From positions 53,224 to 117,223 of the forward strand of contig NZ_JACPYU010000013.1 in NCBI RefSeq assembly GCF_016195855.1: a DNA stretch of 64,000 bases. Reading direction: 5' to 3'. Below the pieces are notes generated by a model, which saw nothing but the letters and a program-made list of their open reading frames with translations, was not told where the DNA came from and did no database searches. Source of the DNA: Aquabacterium sp. GTDB lineage: Bacteria > Pseudomonadota > Gammaproteobacteria > Burkholderiales > Burkholderiaceae_C. Position numbers and translations under genes: made by a program. Each line of letters opens with the position of its first letter. Position 1 is the stretch's first letter. Positions 1-9,312 of this stretch are shown here, one piece after another.

Positions 1-2795
1 CTGGCTGGATCGGCCTGGACCCGACCTCCGGCCTGCTGGCAGGCGAGGGCCACATCCCGGTGGCCTGCACGCCCGAGCCCACGGGGGCCGCGCCGGTGGC
101 CGGTGCCGTGGACGAATGCGAGGTGAGCTTTGAGCACCGCATGGGCATCACCCGCATCTATGAAAGCCCGCGTGTCACCAAGCCTTATACCGATGAGCAG
201 TGGCAGGCTATCGACGCGCTGGGCGCCAAGGTGGATGCTGACCTGCGTGTGGGCGATGTGCGCCTGACCATGGGCGGCGAGCCCACTTTCGTGTCCGTGA
301 GCGACCGCGATGGCGCCGAGTGGAACACCGACGCCCTGGGGCCAACGAAGCGTGGCCTGGCCACCGAGCTGGTCCACAAGCTGCGCCAGCGTTATGGCGA
401 AGGCGGCTTCCTGCACTTCGGGCAGGGCAAGTGGTACCCGGGTGAGCAGTTGCCGCGCTGGGCCTTGTCGATTTTCTGGCGCACCGATGGCCAGCCATGC
501 TGGCATGACCCCAGCCTGTTTGCCGACGAGCGCAACTCGGTGCGCTACACCAGCCAGGATGCCCGGCTCTTCATCGACACCCTGGCCACCAAGCTGGGCG
601 TGGGGTCGAGCTACGTCCAGCCTGGTTATGAGGACACCTTCTACTACCTGTGGCGCGAGCGGCGCTTGCCCGTCAACGTTGACCCCTTCGACGCCAAGCT
701 TGATGACGAGATGGAGCGCATGCGCCTGCTGCGCGTGTTCGATCAGGGGCTGGAGCACCAGGTCGGTTATGCCTTGCCCCTCAAGCGCAACGATGCGCTG
801 GGCCTCAGCGGCCCCAAGTGGGTGACGGGGCCGTGGTTCTTCCGCGATGAGCGCATGTACCTGTTCCCAGGCGATTCACCCATGGGTTACCGCCTGCCAC
901 TCGATTCCCTGCCCTGGGTGAGCAAGGGCGACTTCCCTTACAGCCATGAGCACGACCCGTTTGCCCCGCGCGGGGCCTTGCCGGCAGCGGCCTCGCTGAG
1001 GGCCCAGTACGGGCAGCATCAGGTTGGTGGTGGTTTTGCGCAAGGTGGCGTGGTCGGCACGCAGGGCCAGAACGTGGCCGGTCTGGGGGGCGCGGGCGTC
1101 AATGGCGAGTGGGGTGCCCTGGGCGCCAACCCGCCCGCAGGCCTGGGCGAAGCTGGCAAGCCGGGCGGCGACCCTGCGCGCATGCCCAACCGCTTTGAGT
1201 CGGCACACTGGATCACGCGCTCGGCCTTGTGCGTCGAGGTGCGCAACCCTGATCGTGCCAGCGGCCCCAAGGTGGAGGCCGAAGGCCAGGGCGGTGGCGT
1301 GATGTATGTGTTCATGCCGCCCCTGACCTTGCTGGACGACTACCTGGACCTGCTGGCCGCTGTGGAGGCCACGGCGGCCGAGTTGGGCATGGCCATCGTG
1401 CTGGAAGGCTACCCATCCCCGCGCGATCCCCGCCTCAAGCTGCTGCAGGTCACACCCGACCCCGGCGTCATCGAGGTCAACATCCACCCCGCCTCCAGCT
1501 GGGAGCAACTGGTGGACCACACCGAGTTCCTCTACCAGGCTGCGCACGAAACCCGCCTGTCCACCGAGAAGTTCATGGTCGATGGCCGGCACACCGGTAC
1601 CGGCGGCGGCAACCACTTTGTGCTGGGTGGGGCCACGCCATCGGACAGCCCCTTCCTTCGGCGTCCGGACCTGATCCCCAGCCTGCTGACCTTCTGGCAC
1701 AACCACCCCTCGCTGTCCTACCTGTTCTCGGGCCTGTTCATCGGGCCGACCAGCCAGGCGCCCCGCATCGACGAGGCGCGCATGGACCAGGTCTACGAGA
1801 CCGAGATCGGCCTCAAGGAAATCGAGCGGCAGATGGACATCTGGGGCCAGTGCCCGCCCTGGTTGATCGACCGCACCTTGCGCAACCTGCTGATCGACGC
1901 CACCGGCAACACCCACCGCAGCGAGTTCTGCATCGACAAGCTGTACTCGCCCGACGGGCCCACGGGCCGTCTGGGCCTGCTGGAGTTGCGCGCCTTCGAG
2001 ATGCCGCCCCACGCCAAGATGAGCCTGGTGCAGCAGTTGCTGCTGCGGGCGCTGGTGTCGTGGTTCTGGAAGACGCCCTACAAGGGGCATGGCGCCCAGC
2101 GCCTGACCCGCTGGGGCACGGGCCTGCATGACCGCTTCTTGCTGCCCAGCTTTGTCGAGCAGGACTTTGCCGACGTGCTGGCCGAGTTGCAGATGGCCGG
2201 CTACGACTTCCATAGCGAGTGGTTTGCGCCGCATTTCGAGTTCCGCTTCCCCTATATCGGCGAGATCTCGTCCGCTGGCGTGCGCCTGACGCTGCGCGGC
2301 GCGCTGGAGCCCTGGCATGTGATGGGTGAAGAGGGCTCGCCAGGCGGCACGGTGCGCTACGTGGACTCCTCTCTGGAGCGGCTGGAAGTGCGTGTGACGG
2401 GGCTCAATGGCAACCGCCATGTGGTCACGGTCAATGGCCAGATCCTGCCCTTGCACCCCACTGGCCGGGTGGGCGAGTGCGTGGCGGGCGTGCGCTACCG
2501 TGCCTGGCAGCCGCCGTCCTGCCTGCACCCGACCATCGGCCCGGACGCCCCCCTGACTTTTGACGTGGTGGACGGCTGGCTCAAGCGTTCGCTGGGCGGC
2601 TGCCAGTACCACGTGGCCCATCCGGGTGGCCGCAATTACGACACCTTCCCCGTGAACGCCTATGAGGCCGAAAGCCGGCGCCTGGCGCGCTTCTTCCGCA
2701 TGGGTCACACGCCAGGCTTGATGCCGATCAAGCCCAAACCTGCCGGTATCGAGCACCCGTTGACGCTGGACCTGCGCACGTCACGCTCAGCTTGA
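1..2795 (+). CDS. Transglutaminase-like protein with DUF2126 domain (5' end outside window)
   Basis: The reading frame is open from base 3 and has no real start in the window; the GTG at 60 is internal. The first residues read GWIGLDPTSGLLAGEGH, the end of a transglutaminase-like domain, with the conserved Asp of its Cys-His-Asp triad at nt 18-20. The catalytic Cys and His must lie upstream. The rest (from about nt 250, MGGEPTFVS) is the long DUF2126 region found in the roughly 1100-residue members of this family. A Gly/Ala-rich low-complexity stretch at about nt 1010-1185 interrupts it. It is the first gene of a cluster that also encodes circularly permuted ATP-grasp and alpha-E proteins, with which the family habitually occurs; together they are predicted to make or modify peptides. 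Substrate unknown. The family call is firm, the function is inference. Confidence 0.9.
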   Translation, partial: GWIGLDPTSGLLAGEGHIPVACTPEPTGAAPVAGAVDECEVSFEHRMGITRIYESPRVTKPYTDEQWQAIDALGAKVDADLRVGDVRLTMGGEPTFVSVSDRDGAEWNTDALGPTKRGLATELVHKLRQRYGEGGFLHFGQGKWYPGEQLPRWALSIFWRTDGQPCWHDPSLFADERNSVRYTSQDARLFIDTLATKLGVGSSYVQPGYEDTFYYLWRERRLPVNVDPFDAKLDDEMERMRLLRVFDQGLEHQVGYALPLKRNDALGLSGPKWVTGPWFFRDERMYLFPGDSPMGYRLPLDSLPWVSKGDFPYSHEHDPFAPRGALPAAASLRAQYGQHQVGGGFAQGGVVGTQGQNVAGLGGAGVNGEWGALGANPPAGLGEAGKPGGDPARMPNRFESAHWITRSALCVEVRNPDRASGPKVEAEGQGGGVMYVFMPPLTLLDDYLDLLAAVEATAAELGMAIVLEGYPSPRDPRLKLLQVTPDPGVIEVNIHPASSWEQLVDHTEFLYQAAHETRLSTEKFMVDGRHTGTGGGNHFVLGGATPSDSPFLRRPDLIPSLLTFWHNHPSLSYLFSGLFIGPTSQAPRIDEARMDQVYETEIGLKEIERQMDIWGQCPPWLIDRTLRNLLIDATGNTHRSEFCIDKLYSPDGPTGRLGLLELRAFEMPPHAKMSLVQQLLLRALVSWFWKTPYKGHGAQRLTRWGTGLHDRFLLPSFVEQDFADVLAELQMAGYDFHSEWFAPHFEFRFPYIGEISSAGVRLTLRGALEPWHVMGEEGSPGGTVRYVDSSLERLEVRVTGLNGNRHVVTVNGQILPLHPTGRVGECVAGVRYRAWQPPSCLHPTIGPDAPLTFDVVDGWLKRSLGGCQYHVAHPGGRNYDTFPVNAYEAESRRLARFFRMGHTPGLMPIKPKPAGIEHPLTLDLRTSRSA

Positions 2796-2836
2796 GGGTG
2801 GCAAGGGGCAACCCTAGGTACCAGCAGGGCCGGGGT

Positions 2837-2864
2837 TTGACACACTGGACTTATGGGTTGTAAT
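2837..2864 (+). promoter_or_regulatory. Sigma-70 type promoter for the hybrid histidine kinase
   Basis: A perfect -35 TTGACA (2837-2842) and a -10 TGTAAT (2859-2864, 5 of 6 matches) are separated by 16 bp, giving a start near 2871 and a short leader before the ATG at 2894. It suggests the kinase is transcribed separately from the transglutaminase gene upstream. Confidence 0.6.
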
Positions 2865-2893
2865 CCCAACCCGTCGTTCATTAGTCAGTACCC

Positions 2894-4858
2894 ATGTCGG
2901 TTTCGCCCCCCAGTGGCACACCTCAACCATCGGCCTCGTCTCCCGGGACGGCCTTGGGCGAGGCTGTGTACCGCGATTGCTTTGATCTGTCCCCCGCCGC
3001 CCAGGTGATCCTCAATCACCGGGGCGAGTTGCTGGACCTCAACCTCCAGGCCTGCACGGTGATGGGCCGCGATCGGGCCGCGCTGCTGGGGCACCGCCTG
3101 ACGGACGTGGTGCACCCGGATGACCGCGCCGAGATCTTCGCGGCCATCGAGCACAGCACCGAGCACAGGGTGCCTTTCGAGTTGGCCTGCCGCGTGCAGT
3201 CTCCGGGGCAGGCGCTGCGCTGGTTCCTGGTGCAGTCCCGCCCTGCCAGCCATGCCGAACACGGCACGCTCTGGTACACCTTGCTGGCCGACATCACCGA
3301 GCGCAAGAAGCAGGAGGCATGGCTGGCACACCGCAATGCCTTGCTCACCGCCCTGTCGCAGGGCTTGCCGGGCATGATCTACGTGTTCAGGCCCGGTATG
3401 GACAAGGGTGGTCGCCTGGACTTTGTCAGCGAAGGCGTGCGCCATTTGTTTGGAGCCTCGCCCGAAGAGGCCCTGGCCAGCCCATGGGTGCTGTACAACC
3501 GCGTGCCACCCGAAGACCTCAACAATTTCTTCCAGCAGCGTGACCTGGCCATTGGAGAGTCCAGCCGCCTGCACAGCGAGTTTCGTGTCCGCAACGCCGA
3601 AGGCGAGTTGCGCTGGTGTGCGGCCGATTCGGTTGCCGGCCTGGACGCCGATGGCAACGAGGTGCGCTGCGGTTACATCGCCGACATCACCGAGCACAAG
3701 CTGTATCAGGATGCGCGTGTGGCCGCGGAGACGGCCGAGCGTGCCAGCCGCGCCAAGTCGCAGTTCCTGTCGCGCATGAGCCATGAACTGCGCACCCCGC
3801 TGAACGCCGTCATCGGGTTCGCGCAACTGCTGCAGATGGACAATAGCCCCGCGCTGGCCGACGGGCAGCGCCAGAAGGTCCAGCTGATCGAGCGCTCGGG
3901 CGCGCACCTGCTGGACGTCATCAGCGACGTGCTGGACCTCTCGCGCATCGAGGCTGGCGACATGCCCTTGTCGGTCGAGCCCATCATGCTCGGTGGCGTG
4001 ATCAACGACGCCCAGGCCATGGTGGCCGAAGCGGCGCACCGGGCGAATGTCCTCATGACGGAGTCAGGGCGCAGCTGGGACATGTATGTCATGGCCGACC
4101 GCGTGCGCCTGCGCCAGGTGCTGGTCAACCTGCTGAGCAATGCGGTCAAGTACAACCGGCAGGACGGCCAGGTCTGCGTGTCCGTCCGCATGGAAAACGA
4201 CACCCGCGTTTTGCTTGAAGTCACCGACACCGGCGTGGGCCTGAGCGAGAGCCAGATCACCCATCTGTTCGAGCCCTTCAACCGCCTGGGGGCCGAGCAC
4301 TCGGGCGTCGAGGGCACCGGCATTGGCCTGGTGATCGTGCACCGATTGGTGGAGCTGATGGGCGGCACGATTACCGTGCGCAGCCAGGCCGGGCAGGGCA
4401 CCACCTTTTCCTTGAGCCTGCCTGCCGCCGAGGTGGACCTCGCCTCCGATCATGGCGTGCTGGACGAAGCGCTGCCCGAGTCTCGTCAGGCCACCATCCT
4501 GTACGCCGAAGACAACGAGATCAACGTGCTGCTGGTGCGCCAGATCCTGGAGTTGCGCCCTTCCTGGAAGCTGGAAGTGGCCCACAGCGGTGCCGAAGCA
4601 CTCAAGCTGGTGAGCAAGATCCAGCCCGATCTGCTGCTGCTGGACATGCACCTGGGTGACATGACCGGGTTCGAGCTGGCAGACCTGCTTGATCAGAACC
4701 CGGCCCTGCAGGGCGTGACCAAGGTGGCCCTGTCGGCCGACGCCATGCCTGATCGGGTTCATGCTGCCCGCGCCAAGGGCTTCAGTGCCTACCTGACCAA
4801 GCCGCTGGACGTGGCCGCGCTGCTGCGTTGCCTGGACGAGCACCTGGCTGCCAGGTAG
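2894..4858 (+). CDS. Hybrid sensor histidine kinase with two PAS domains and a receiver domain
   Basis: 654 residues. A PAS domain at about 17-135 ends in an ADITERKK linker and a second PAS/PAC unit at about 145-275 ends in IADITEHK. The HisKA dimerisation helix follows with phospho-acceptor His297 in the H-box SHELRTPLNAV. The HATPase domain shows N-box LVNLLSNAVKYN, G1 DTGVGLS and G2 GTGIGL. A C-terminal receiver domain (about 535-650) carries the acidic pocket AEDNE, phospho-acceptor Asp in LLLLDMHLGD and Lys in LTKPLD. No transmembrane segment is visible, so it is probably cytoplasmic and senses an internal or diffusible cue. It has its own promoter and lies convergent to a chemoreceptor gene, inside the ATP-grasp/transglutaminase cluster. 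No separate output regulator is adjacent. Ligand unknown. Confidence 0.92.
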   Translation: MSVSPPSGTPQPSASSPGTALGEAVYRDCFDLSPAAQVILNHRGELLDLNLQACTVMGRDRAALLGHRLTDVVHPDDRAEIFAAIEHSTEHRVPFELACRVQSPGQALRWFLVQSRPASHAEHGTLWYTLLADITERKKQEAWLAHRNALLTALSQGLPGMIYVFRPGMDKGGRLDFVSEGVRHLFGASPEEALASPWVLYNRVPPEDLNNFFQQRDLAIGESSRLHSEFRVRNAEGELRWCAADSVAGLDADGNEVRCGYIADITEHKLYQDARVAAETAERASRAKSQFLSRMSHELRTPLNAVIGFAQLLQMDNSPALADGQRQKVQLIERSGAHLLDVISDVLDLSRIEAGDMPLSVEPIMLGGVINDAQAMVAEAAHRANVLMTESGRSWDMYVMADRVRLRQVLVNLLSNAVKYNRQDGQVCVSVRMENDTRVLLEVTDTGVGLSESQITHLFEPFNRLGAEHSGVEGTGIGLVIVHRLVELMGGTITVRSQAGQGTTFSLSLPAAEVDLASDHGVLDEALPESRQATILYAEDNEINVLLVRQILELRPSWKLEVAHSGAEALKLVSKIQPDLLLLDMHLGDMTGFELADLLDQNPALQGVTKVALSADAMPDRVHAARAKGFSAYLTKPLDVAALLRCLDEHLAAR

Positions 4859-4875
4859 GTGCGGGCGCTTGTGGC

Positions 4876-6435
4876 TCAGACCTTGAAAACGTCCACCACC
4901 TCCGCCAGAGTTTGCGCCTGGTGCTTGAGGCTTTCAGATGCGGCCGCCGACTCTTCAACCAGGGCGGCATTTTGCTGCGTGACTTGATCGAGTTGCGACA
5001 CGGCATCGCTGACCTGCGTGATGCCCGTGGTTTGCTCGTTGGTGGCGGCGGCGATCTCTGAAATCAGATCGGTGACACGGCGCACCTGGACCACGATGTC
5101 GTCCATCTGGCGGCCGGCCTCGTTGACCAGGCCCGAGCCGTTTTCAACCTTGGTGACACTCTCGTTGATCAGGCTTTTGATCTCCCGGGCGGCTTGCGCG
5201 CTCCGTTGGGCCAGGGTGCGCACCTCACCCGCCACCACGGCAAAACCCCGGCCTTGCTCGCCTGCACGCGCGGCTTCGACCGCCGCGTTCAAGGCCAGGA
5301 TATTGGTCTGGAACGCGATGCCGTCAATGACACCGATGATGTCCGAGATCTTGCGGCTGGACGTCGAGATGTCACCCATGGTGCTGATCACCTGCTCCAC
5401 AACCGAGCCGCCCGTCGTGGCGGCCGAGGAGGCGCCCTGGGCAATCTGGACCGCCTGCCTCGCCGTATCGGCGTTTTGCTTCACGGTGGCGCTCAACTGC
5501 TCCATGGATGCGGCGGTCTGCTGCAGATTGGACGCTTGCTCCTCGGTGCGTTGAGACAGGTCGGCGTTGCCGCTGGCGATCTCGGTTGAGCCGGTGGCAA
5601 TCGAATCGCTGCTGTGGCGGACCCGGCCCACCAGGCTGGCCAGGCTGTCATTCATGCGCTTGAGGGCGCTCAGCAACTGGCCGGTTTCATCTTGCCCATG
5701 GGCGTCGATGTGTGAACGCAGGTCGCCGGATGCCACCAGTTCGGCCACCTTGACTGCCTGGCCCAGTGGCACGGTGATGGAGCGCGTGATGTACAGCGCG
5801 GTCACCACGCCGAGCAGCACCGCGATGAAGGCGATCGAGAGCAGGGCCGTGACAGACCGGTGGTAGGTGGCCTTGCTTTGATCGGCCTGCTTCTGCCCCA
5901 AGGTCTCGTTATAGCCCCACCAGGCGTTGATGGCGGTGGTCAAGGTCTTGTAAGCGGTCCAGGACTCGCCCATGGCGATCGCGCGTTGCGCGACGAGCTG
6001 AGCCTGATCCAGGTCGGTCTGGATGCTGGGGTCGGCTGTTTTCCTGACCTGAATCACGTAGGCGCTGAACGCGGACTTGACCTGGTCGAGGTGGTGTTGG
6101 TCCTGCGTGTCGTCAACCAGCTTTTCATAAGCCGCAAGGCCTTGTTGCACCGCTGTTTCGGCCTGGGCGATGTCCTTGAACGTGACCAGACGCTCATTGA
6201 GCGCAGCCTGTTGCAGTGCACGCAACTCAAAGCGTCGCAGGGCGTTGAGGCCGTCGTTCACCTGGTAAATGACCTTCAAGGACGGCAGCAGGCGCGTGTT
6301 GTAGGTGTCGGCGTTCGCGTACAGGTTGCCAGCTTGCACGGCCGCGAAGCCGACCATGCCCGCGAGCATGAGCAAGATGATGGCGAAGCCACTGGCCAGG
6401 CGTTGGCCAATTTTCAGTCTGCTCAATACATGCAT
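4876..6435 (-). CDS. Methyl-accepting chemotaxis protein
   Basis: 519 residues from the ATG at 6435 ([13 protein letters not shown]), preceded by AGAGGG seven bases upstream. The frame runs open further upstream to 6594, but that extension has no chemoreceptor-like sequence and would cover the promoter. Layout: transmembrane helix 1 (about 12-32), a periplasmic four-helix-bundle ligand domain, transmembrane helix 2 (about 190-212), a HAMP linker, and a cytoplasmic signalling domain. The signalling domain contains the hallmark hairpin tip, including [20 protein letters not shown] and [11 protein letters not shown]. It should sit at the inner membrane and control CheA. It has no obvious CheB/CheR-binding pentapeptide at the C-terminus (ends VVDVFKV). 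A sigma-28-like promoter lies upstream. Ligand unknown. Confidence 0.95.
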   Translation of the reverse strand: MHVLSRLKIGQRLASGFAIILLMLAGMVGFAAVQAGNLYANADTYNTRLLPSLKVIYQVNDGLNALRRFELRALQQAALNERLVTFKDIAQAETAVQQGLAAYEKLVDDTQDQHHLDQVKSAFSAYVIQVRKTADPSIQTDLDQAQLVAQRAIAMGESWTAYKTLTTAINAWWGYNETLGQKQADQSKATYHRSVTALLSIAFIAVLLGVVTALYITRSITVPLGQAVKVAELVASGDLRSHIDAHGQDETGQLLSALKRMNDSLASLVGRVRHSSDSIATGSTEIASGNADLSQRTEEQASNLQQTAASMEQLSATVKQNADTARQAVQIAQGASSAATTGGSVVEQVISTMGDISTSSRKISDIIGVIDGIAFQTNILALNAAVEAARAGEQGRGFAVVAGEVRTLAQRSAQAAREIKSLINESVTKVENGSGLVNEAGRQMDDIVVQVRRVTDLISEIAAATNEQTTGITQVSDAVSQLDQVTQQNAALVEESAAASESLKHQAQTLAEVVDVFKV

Positions 6436-6502
6436 GGCAAATCCCTCTCGTTCAATTCCGGTGGACGATCTGATCGGGGCTATTTCCTGGCAGCTCATAG
6501 GG

Positions 6503-6529
6503 TTATCGAACAACCGGGACCCAGCTTGA
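6503..6529 (-). promoter_or_regulatory. Sigma-28 (FliA)-like promoter for the chemoreceptor gene
   Basis: Read on the minus strand, TCAAGCTG (from 6529) is followed after exactly 11 bases by TTCGATAA (6510-6503). This matches the flagellar sigma-28 architecture (TAAAG/TCAAG-type -35, N11, GCCGATAA) with 6 of 8 matches in the -10. The start codon is about 65 bp downstream. The location in front of a chemoreceptor gene makes functional sense. Judged by eye only. Confidence 0.5.
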
Positions 6530-6636
6530 GGCCATCTCTTTTGCGCTAGATCAGGGAGAGTCTCTGGCCGGTCTCTTGCTTGCATGCCTGACAATCGGTC
6601 TGGCTGATACCAGCTGTCTTGCCCTCAAGCACCCCT

Positions 6637-9312
6637 ATGTCCTCGACCCTTCAGCTTTTTGATGACCCTGCCGAGCCGCTCTCGGTTGCGGGTGACATGC
6701 AGCGGCAGGCGCGCGCGGTGGAGCCGGGGCATTACGACGAGCTGCGCGATGACGAGGGCCAGTTGCGCCCGGCCTGGCAGGCTTTTGCCGAGCACCTGGG
6801 CGCGCCGCTGCCGGACCTGACGCGCCGCCAGAGTCTGCTGGCGCACCAGATCCAGGAAGACGGCATCACCTACAACGTCTACAACGCACAAGGGGGCCCG
6901 AGCCGCCCCTGGTCGCTGGAGGCTTTGCCGTTGATCCTGTCGGCGGCCGACTGGCAGGCGCTGGAGCGCGGTGTGGCCCAGCGCGCCAACCTGCTCAACC
7001 GCGTGCTGGCAGACGTGTACGGCGAGCAGACCGTGCTCAAGGAGGCCTTGCTGCCTTCCGCGCTGGTATTGGGGCACCCCAGCTACCTGCGCGGCCTGCA
7101 GGGCGTCAAGCCAGTGGGTGGCGTCTACCTGCACGTGGTCGCTTTTGACCTGGTGCGCGCGCCCGACGGCGCCTGGTGGGTGGTGTCGCAGCGCACCCAG
7201 GCCCCATCTGGCCTGGGCTACGTCATGCAGAACCGCCTGATCGTGTCGCGCTTGTTCCCCGAGGCCTACCGGGCCATGAACGTGCAGCACCTGGCCAGTG
7301 GCTACCGGCGCCTGCTGGACACCATGACCGAGCTGGCCAGCCTCTGCGCCGAGGGCGAAACACCGCGCCTGGCCCTGCTCACCCCCGGGCCTTACAACGA
7401 GACCTACTTCGAGCACGCTTACCTGGCGCGCTACCTGGGCCTGCCCCTGGTGGAAGGCGGCGACCTCGTGGTGCGCGACGAAGGCCTGTTCCTCAAGACC
7501 GTGCAGGGCCTGGAGCCCATCCACGGCTTGCTGCGCCGCCTGGACGATGATTTTTGCGACCCGCTGGAGCTGCGGTCTGACTCGACGCTGGGCATACCCG
7601 GCTTGATGCAGGCCGTGCGTGCCGGCAAGGTGGTGCTGGCCAATGCCCTGGGTACAGGCTTTCTGGAGTCCCCCGCGGTGCATGGCTTCCTGCCGGCACT
7701 GTCGCGCAAGCTGCTCGGGCAAGAGCTGGCACTGCCCTCGCTGCCAACCTGGTGGTGCGGCGAGTCGGCCGCCTGGCGGGACGTGCGCGACGAGCTCACC
7801 GAGCGTGTGATCCGCCCCAGCTACCCCCATGCCGGCACACCGGGCTTTGGGGGCTCCAGCACCGTGCGCCAGAGCTTCGATGCCGTCATCGGGCGCGTGC
7901 TGACCCCGGCTGCGCTCAAGGCCTGGCGAGAACGCATCGACCACGACCCGGCCGCCTACACGGTGCAACGTTTCGAGCCCTATCCCCAGGCGCCGGTCTG
8001 GTCGGGCGGGGCGCTGAGCATGCGCGGTGCGTCCTTGCGGGTGTACGCCTTGTCCGACGGGCAGGGCGGCTGGCAGGTCCTGCCCGGGGGCATGACACGC
8101 ATCGCCACGCGTGATGCCGGCCCGGTCTCCATGCAACTGGGCGGCAGCAGCCTGGACACCTGGGTGCTGACCGACGAGCCCGTTGACACCTTCTCGATGC
8201 TGCCGGCCTCCATCAAGCTCGACGAGCTGATGCAGCGCCAGCGCCCCGTGGCCAGCCGCACCGGCGAGAACCTGTTCTGGATGGGCCGCTATACCGAGCG
8301 CACCGAGCAGCAGTTGCGCTTGTTGCAGACCTCGGTCAGCCTGCAGTCCGGTGACGACGAGATGCAAGAGCGCGTCTCGCTGGCCTTGTCGGATCTGGCC
8401 GAGTCCAATGGCCTGGTGCCCCCCGGTACGCCCAGCCTGATCAAGTCCCCGCGGGTGTTCGAGCGTGCGGCGCTGGACGCGTTGGTCGACGTGTCGGCCA
8501 AACAGGGGGCTTACAGCCTGGGCTTCAACCTGGGCGCCCTGGCGCGCTCTGCGCAAAGCCTGCGCGAGCGCCTGTCCCCAGAGCACGCGCGCCTCTTGCG
8601 TGCCATGGGCAGCGACTTCCAGCACCGCCTCACACAAGCGGCCTTGCAAGCGGCCTTGCCACATGAGGAACACGAGCACGACGATGAGAGCGTTGAGCAA
8701 GCCACCCGCACGCCGCAAGCGGCCAGGCTGCGCAGCCTGACGCAGGCGCAGGATGCCTTCGAGCACCTGGGCATGCAATTGGCCGCTGTGACCGGCGCCC
8801 AGACCGACCGCATGACGCGCGACCCCGGTTGGCGCCTGCTGACCGTGGGCCGGCTCATCGAGCGTCTGACCGGCTACGCCAGCATGCTCAAGGCCTTCTG
8901 GGAGAGCGAGGCCCTCACGCACCCGCAGGGCTTTGACCTTGCGCTGGACCTGTTCGACAGCACCATCACCTTCCGTGCGCGCTTCCAGCGTCGCCTGGAG
9001 GTGCCTGCCTTGCTGGCCTTGCTGGTGATGGACGAGACCAACCCGCGTGCCCTGGCCTGCGTGCTGCGCCGTTTGCGCACCGAGCTGATCAAGCTGCCCG
9101 CACGCGGCGGCTCGCACGCCGACATGCTGGCCTTGCTGCCACATGAAGGCGTGGGTGCGTCACTGGCCGAGCTGTGCGATGCAGACAAAGGCCACGAGGC
9201 CGTGCTGGCGCTGCTCAACCGCCTGATCGACGCCGGCTGGCGCTTGTCCGACGAGGTAGGGCGCCGCTATTTCGCCCACGCCGAGCCGACCGACTCCATG
9301 GTGAGCGCATGA
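6637..9312 (+). CDS. Circularly permuted ATP-grasp / alpha-E fusion protein
   Basis: 891 residues from ATG 6637; a TTG 18 bases upstream is also possible. Residues 1 to about 535 are a circularly permuted ATP-grasp domain (COG2308), shown by LRRLDDDFCDPLELRSDSTLG, LANALGTGF and a C-terminal PGGMTRIA. Residues about 539-885 form a mostly helical alpha-E domain (COG2307) starting SRTGENLFWMGRYTERTEQQ, the same opening as the free-standing alpha-E protein at 11887. The family is predicted to be an amidoligase forming peptide-like bonds at the expense of ATP. A His/Asp/Glu-rich insert (HEEHEHDDESVE, nt about 8665-8700) lies in the alpha-E part. The stop overlaps the ATG of the next transglutaminase gene by 4 bases, so the two are translationally coupled. 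Product unknown. Confidence 0.9.
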   Translation: MSSTLQLFDDPAEPLSVAGDMQRQARAVEPGHYDELRDDEGQLRPAWQAFAEHLGAPLPDLTRRQSLLAHQIQEDGITYNVYNAQGGPSRPWSLEALPLILSAADWQALERGVAQRANLLNRVLADVYGEQTVLKEALLPSALVLGHPSYLRGLQGVKPVGGVYLHVVAFDLVRAPDGAWWVVSQRTQAPSGLGYVMQNRLIVSRLFPEAYRAMNVQHLASGYRRLLDTMTELASLCAEGETPRLALLTPGPYNETYFEHAYLARYLGLPLVEGGDLVVRDEGLFLKTVQGLEPIHGLLRRLDDDFCDPLELRSDSTLGIPGLMQAVRAGKVVLANALGTGFLESPAVHGFLPALSRKLLGQELALPSLPTWWCGESAAWRDVRDELTERVIRPSYPHAGTPGFGGSSTVRQSFDAVIGRVLTPAALKAWRERIDHDPAAYTVQRFEPYPQAPVWSGGALSMRGASLRVYALSDGQGGWQVLPGGMTRIATRDAGPVSMQLGGSSLDTWVLTDEPVDTFSMLPASIKLDELMQRQRPVASRTGENLFWMGRYTERTEQQLRLLQTSVSLQSGDDEMQERVSLALSDLAESNGLVPPGTPSLIKSPRVFERAALDALVDVSAKQGAYSLGFNLGALARSAQSLRERLSPEHARLLRAMGSDFQHRLTQAALQAALPHEEHEHDDESVEQATRTPQAARLRSLTQAQDAFEHLGMQLAAVTGAQTDRMTRDPGWRLLTVGRLIERLTGYASMLKAFWESEALTHPQGFDLALDLFDSTITFRARFQRRLEVPALLALLVMDETNPRALACVLRRLRTELIKLPARGGSHADMLALLPHEGVGASLAELCDADKGHEAVLALLNRLIDAGWRLSDEVGRRYFAHAEPTDSMVSA

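Noticed and set aside
876..2756. Long minus-strand open frame (626 codons) opposite the transglutaminase gene
   Set aside because: High GC at third positions creates long antisense frames. It is rich in His, Gln, Gly and Arg with no domain, and similar shadows lie opposite many other genes here (for example 6625-9144, 20771-22894 and 59089-61116).
6436..6594. N-terminal extension of the chemoreceptor frame
   Set aside because: It lacks family similarity, and the ATG at 6435 has a ribosome site followed directly by the first transmembrane helix.
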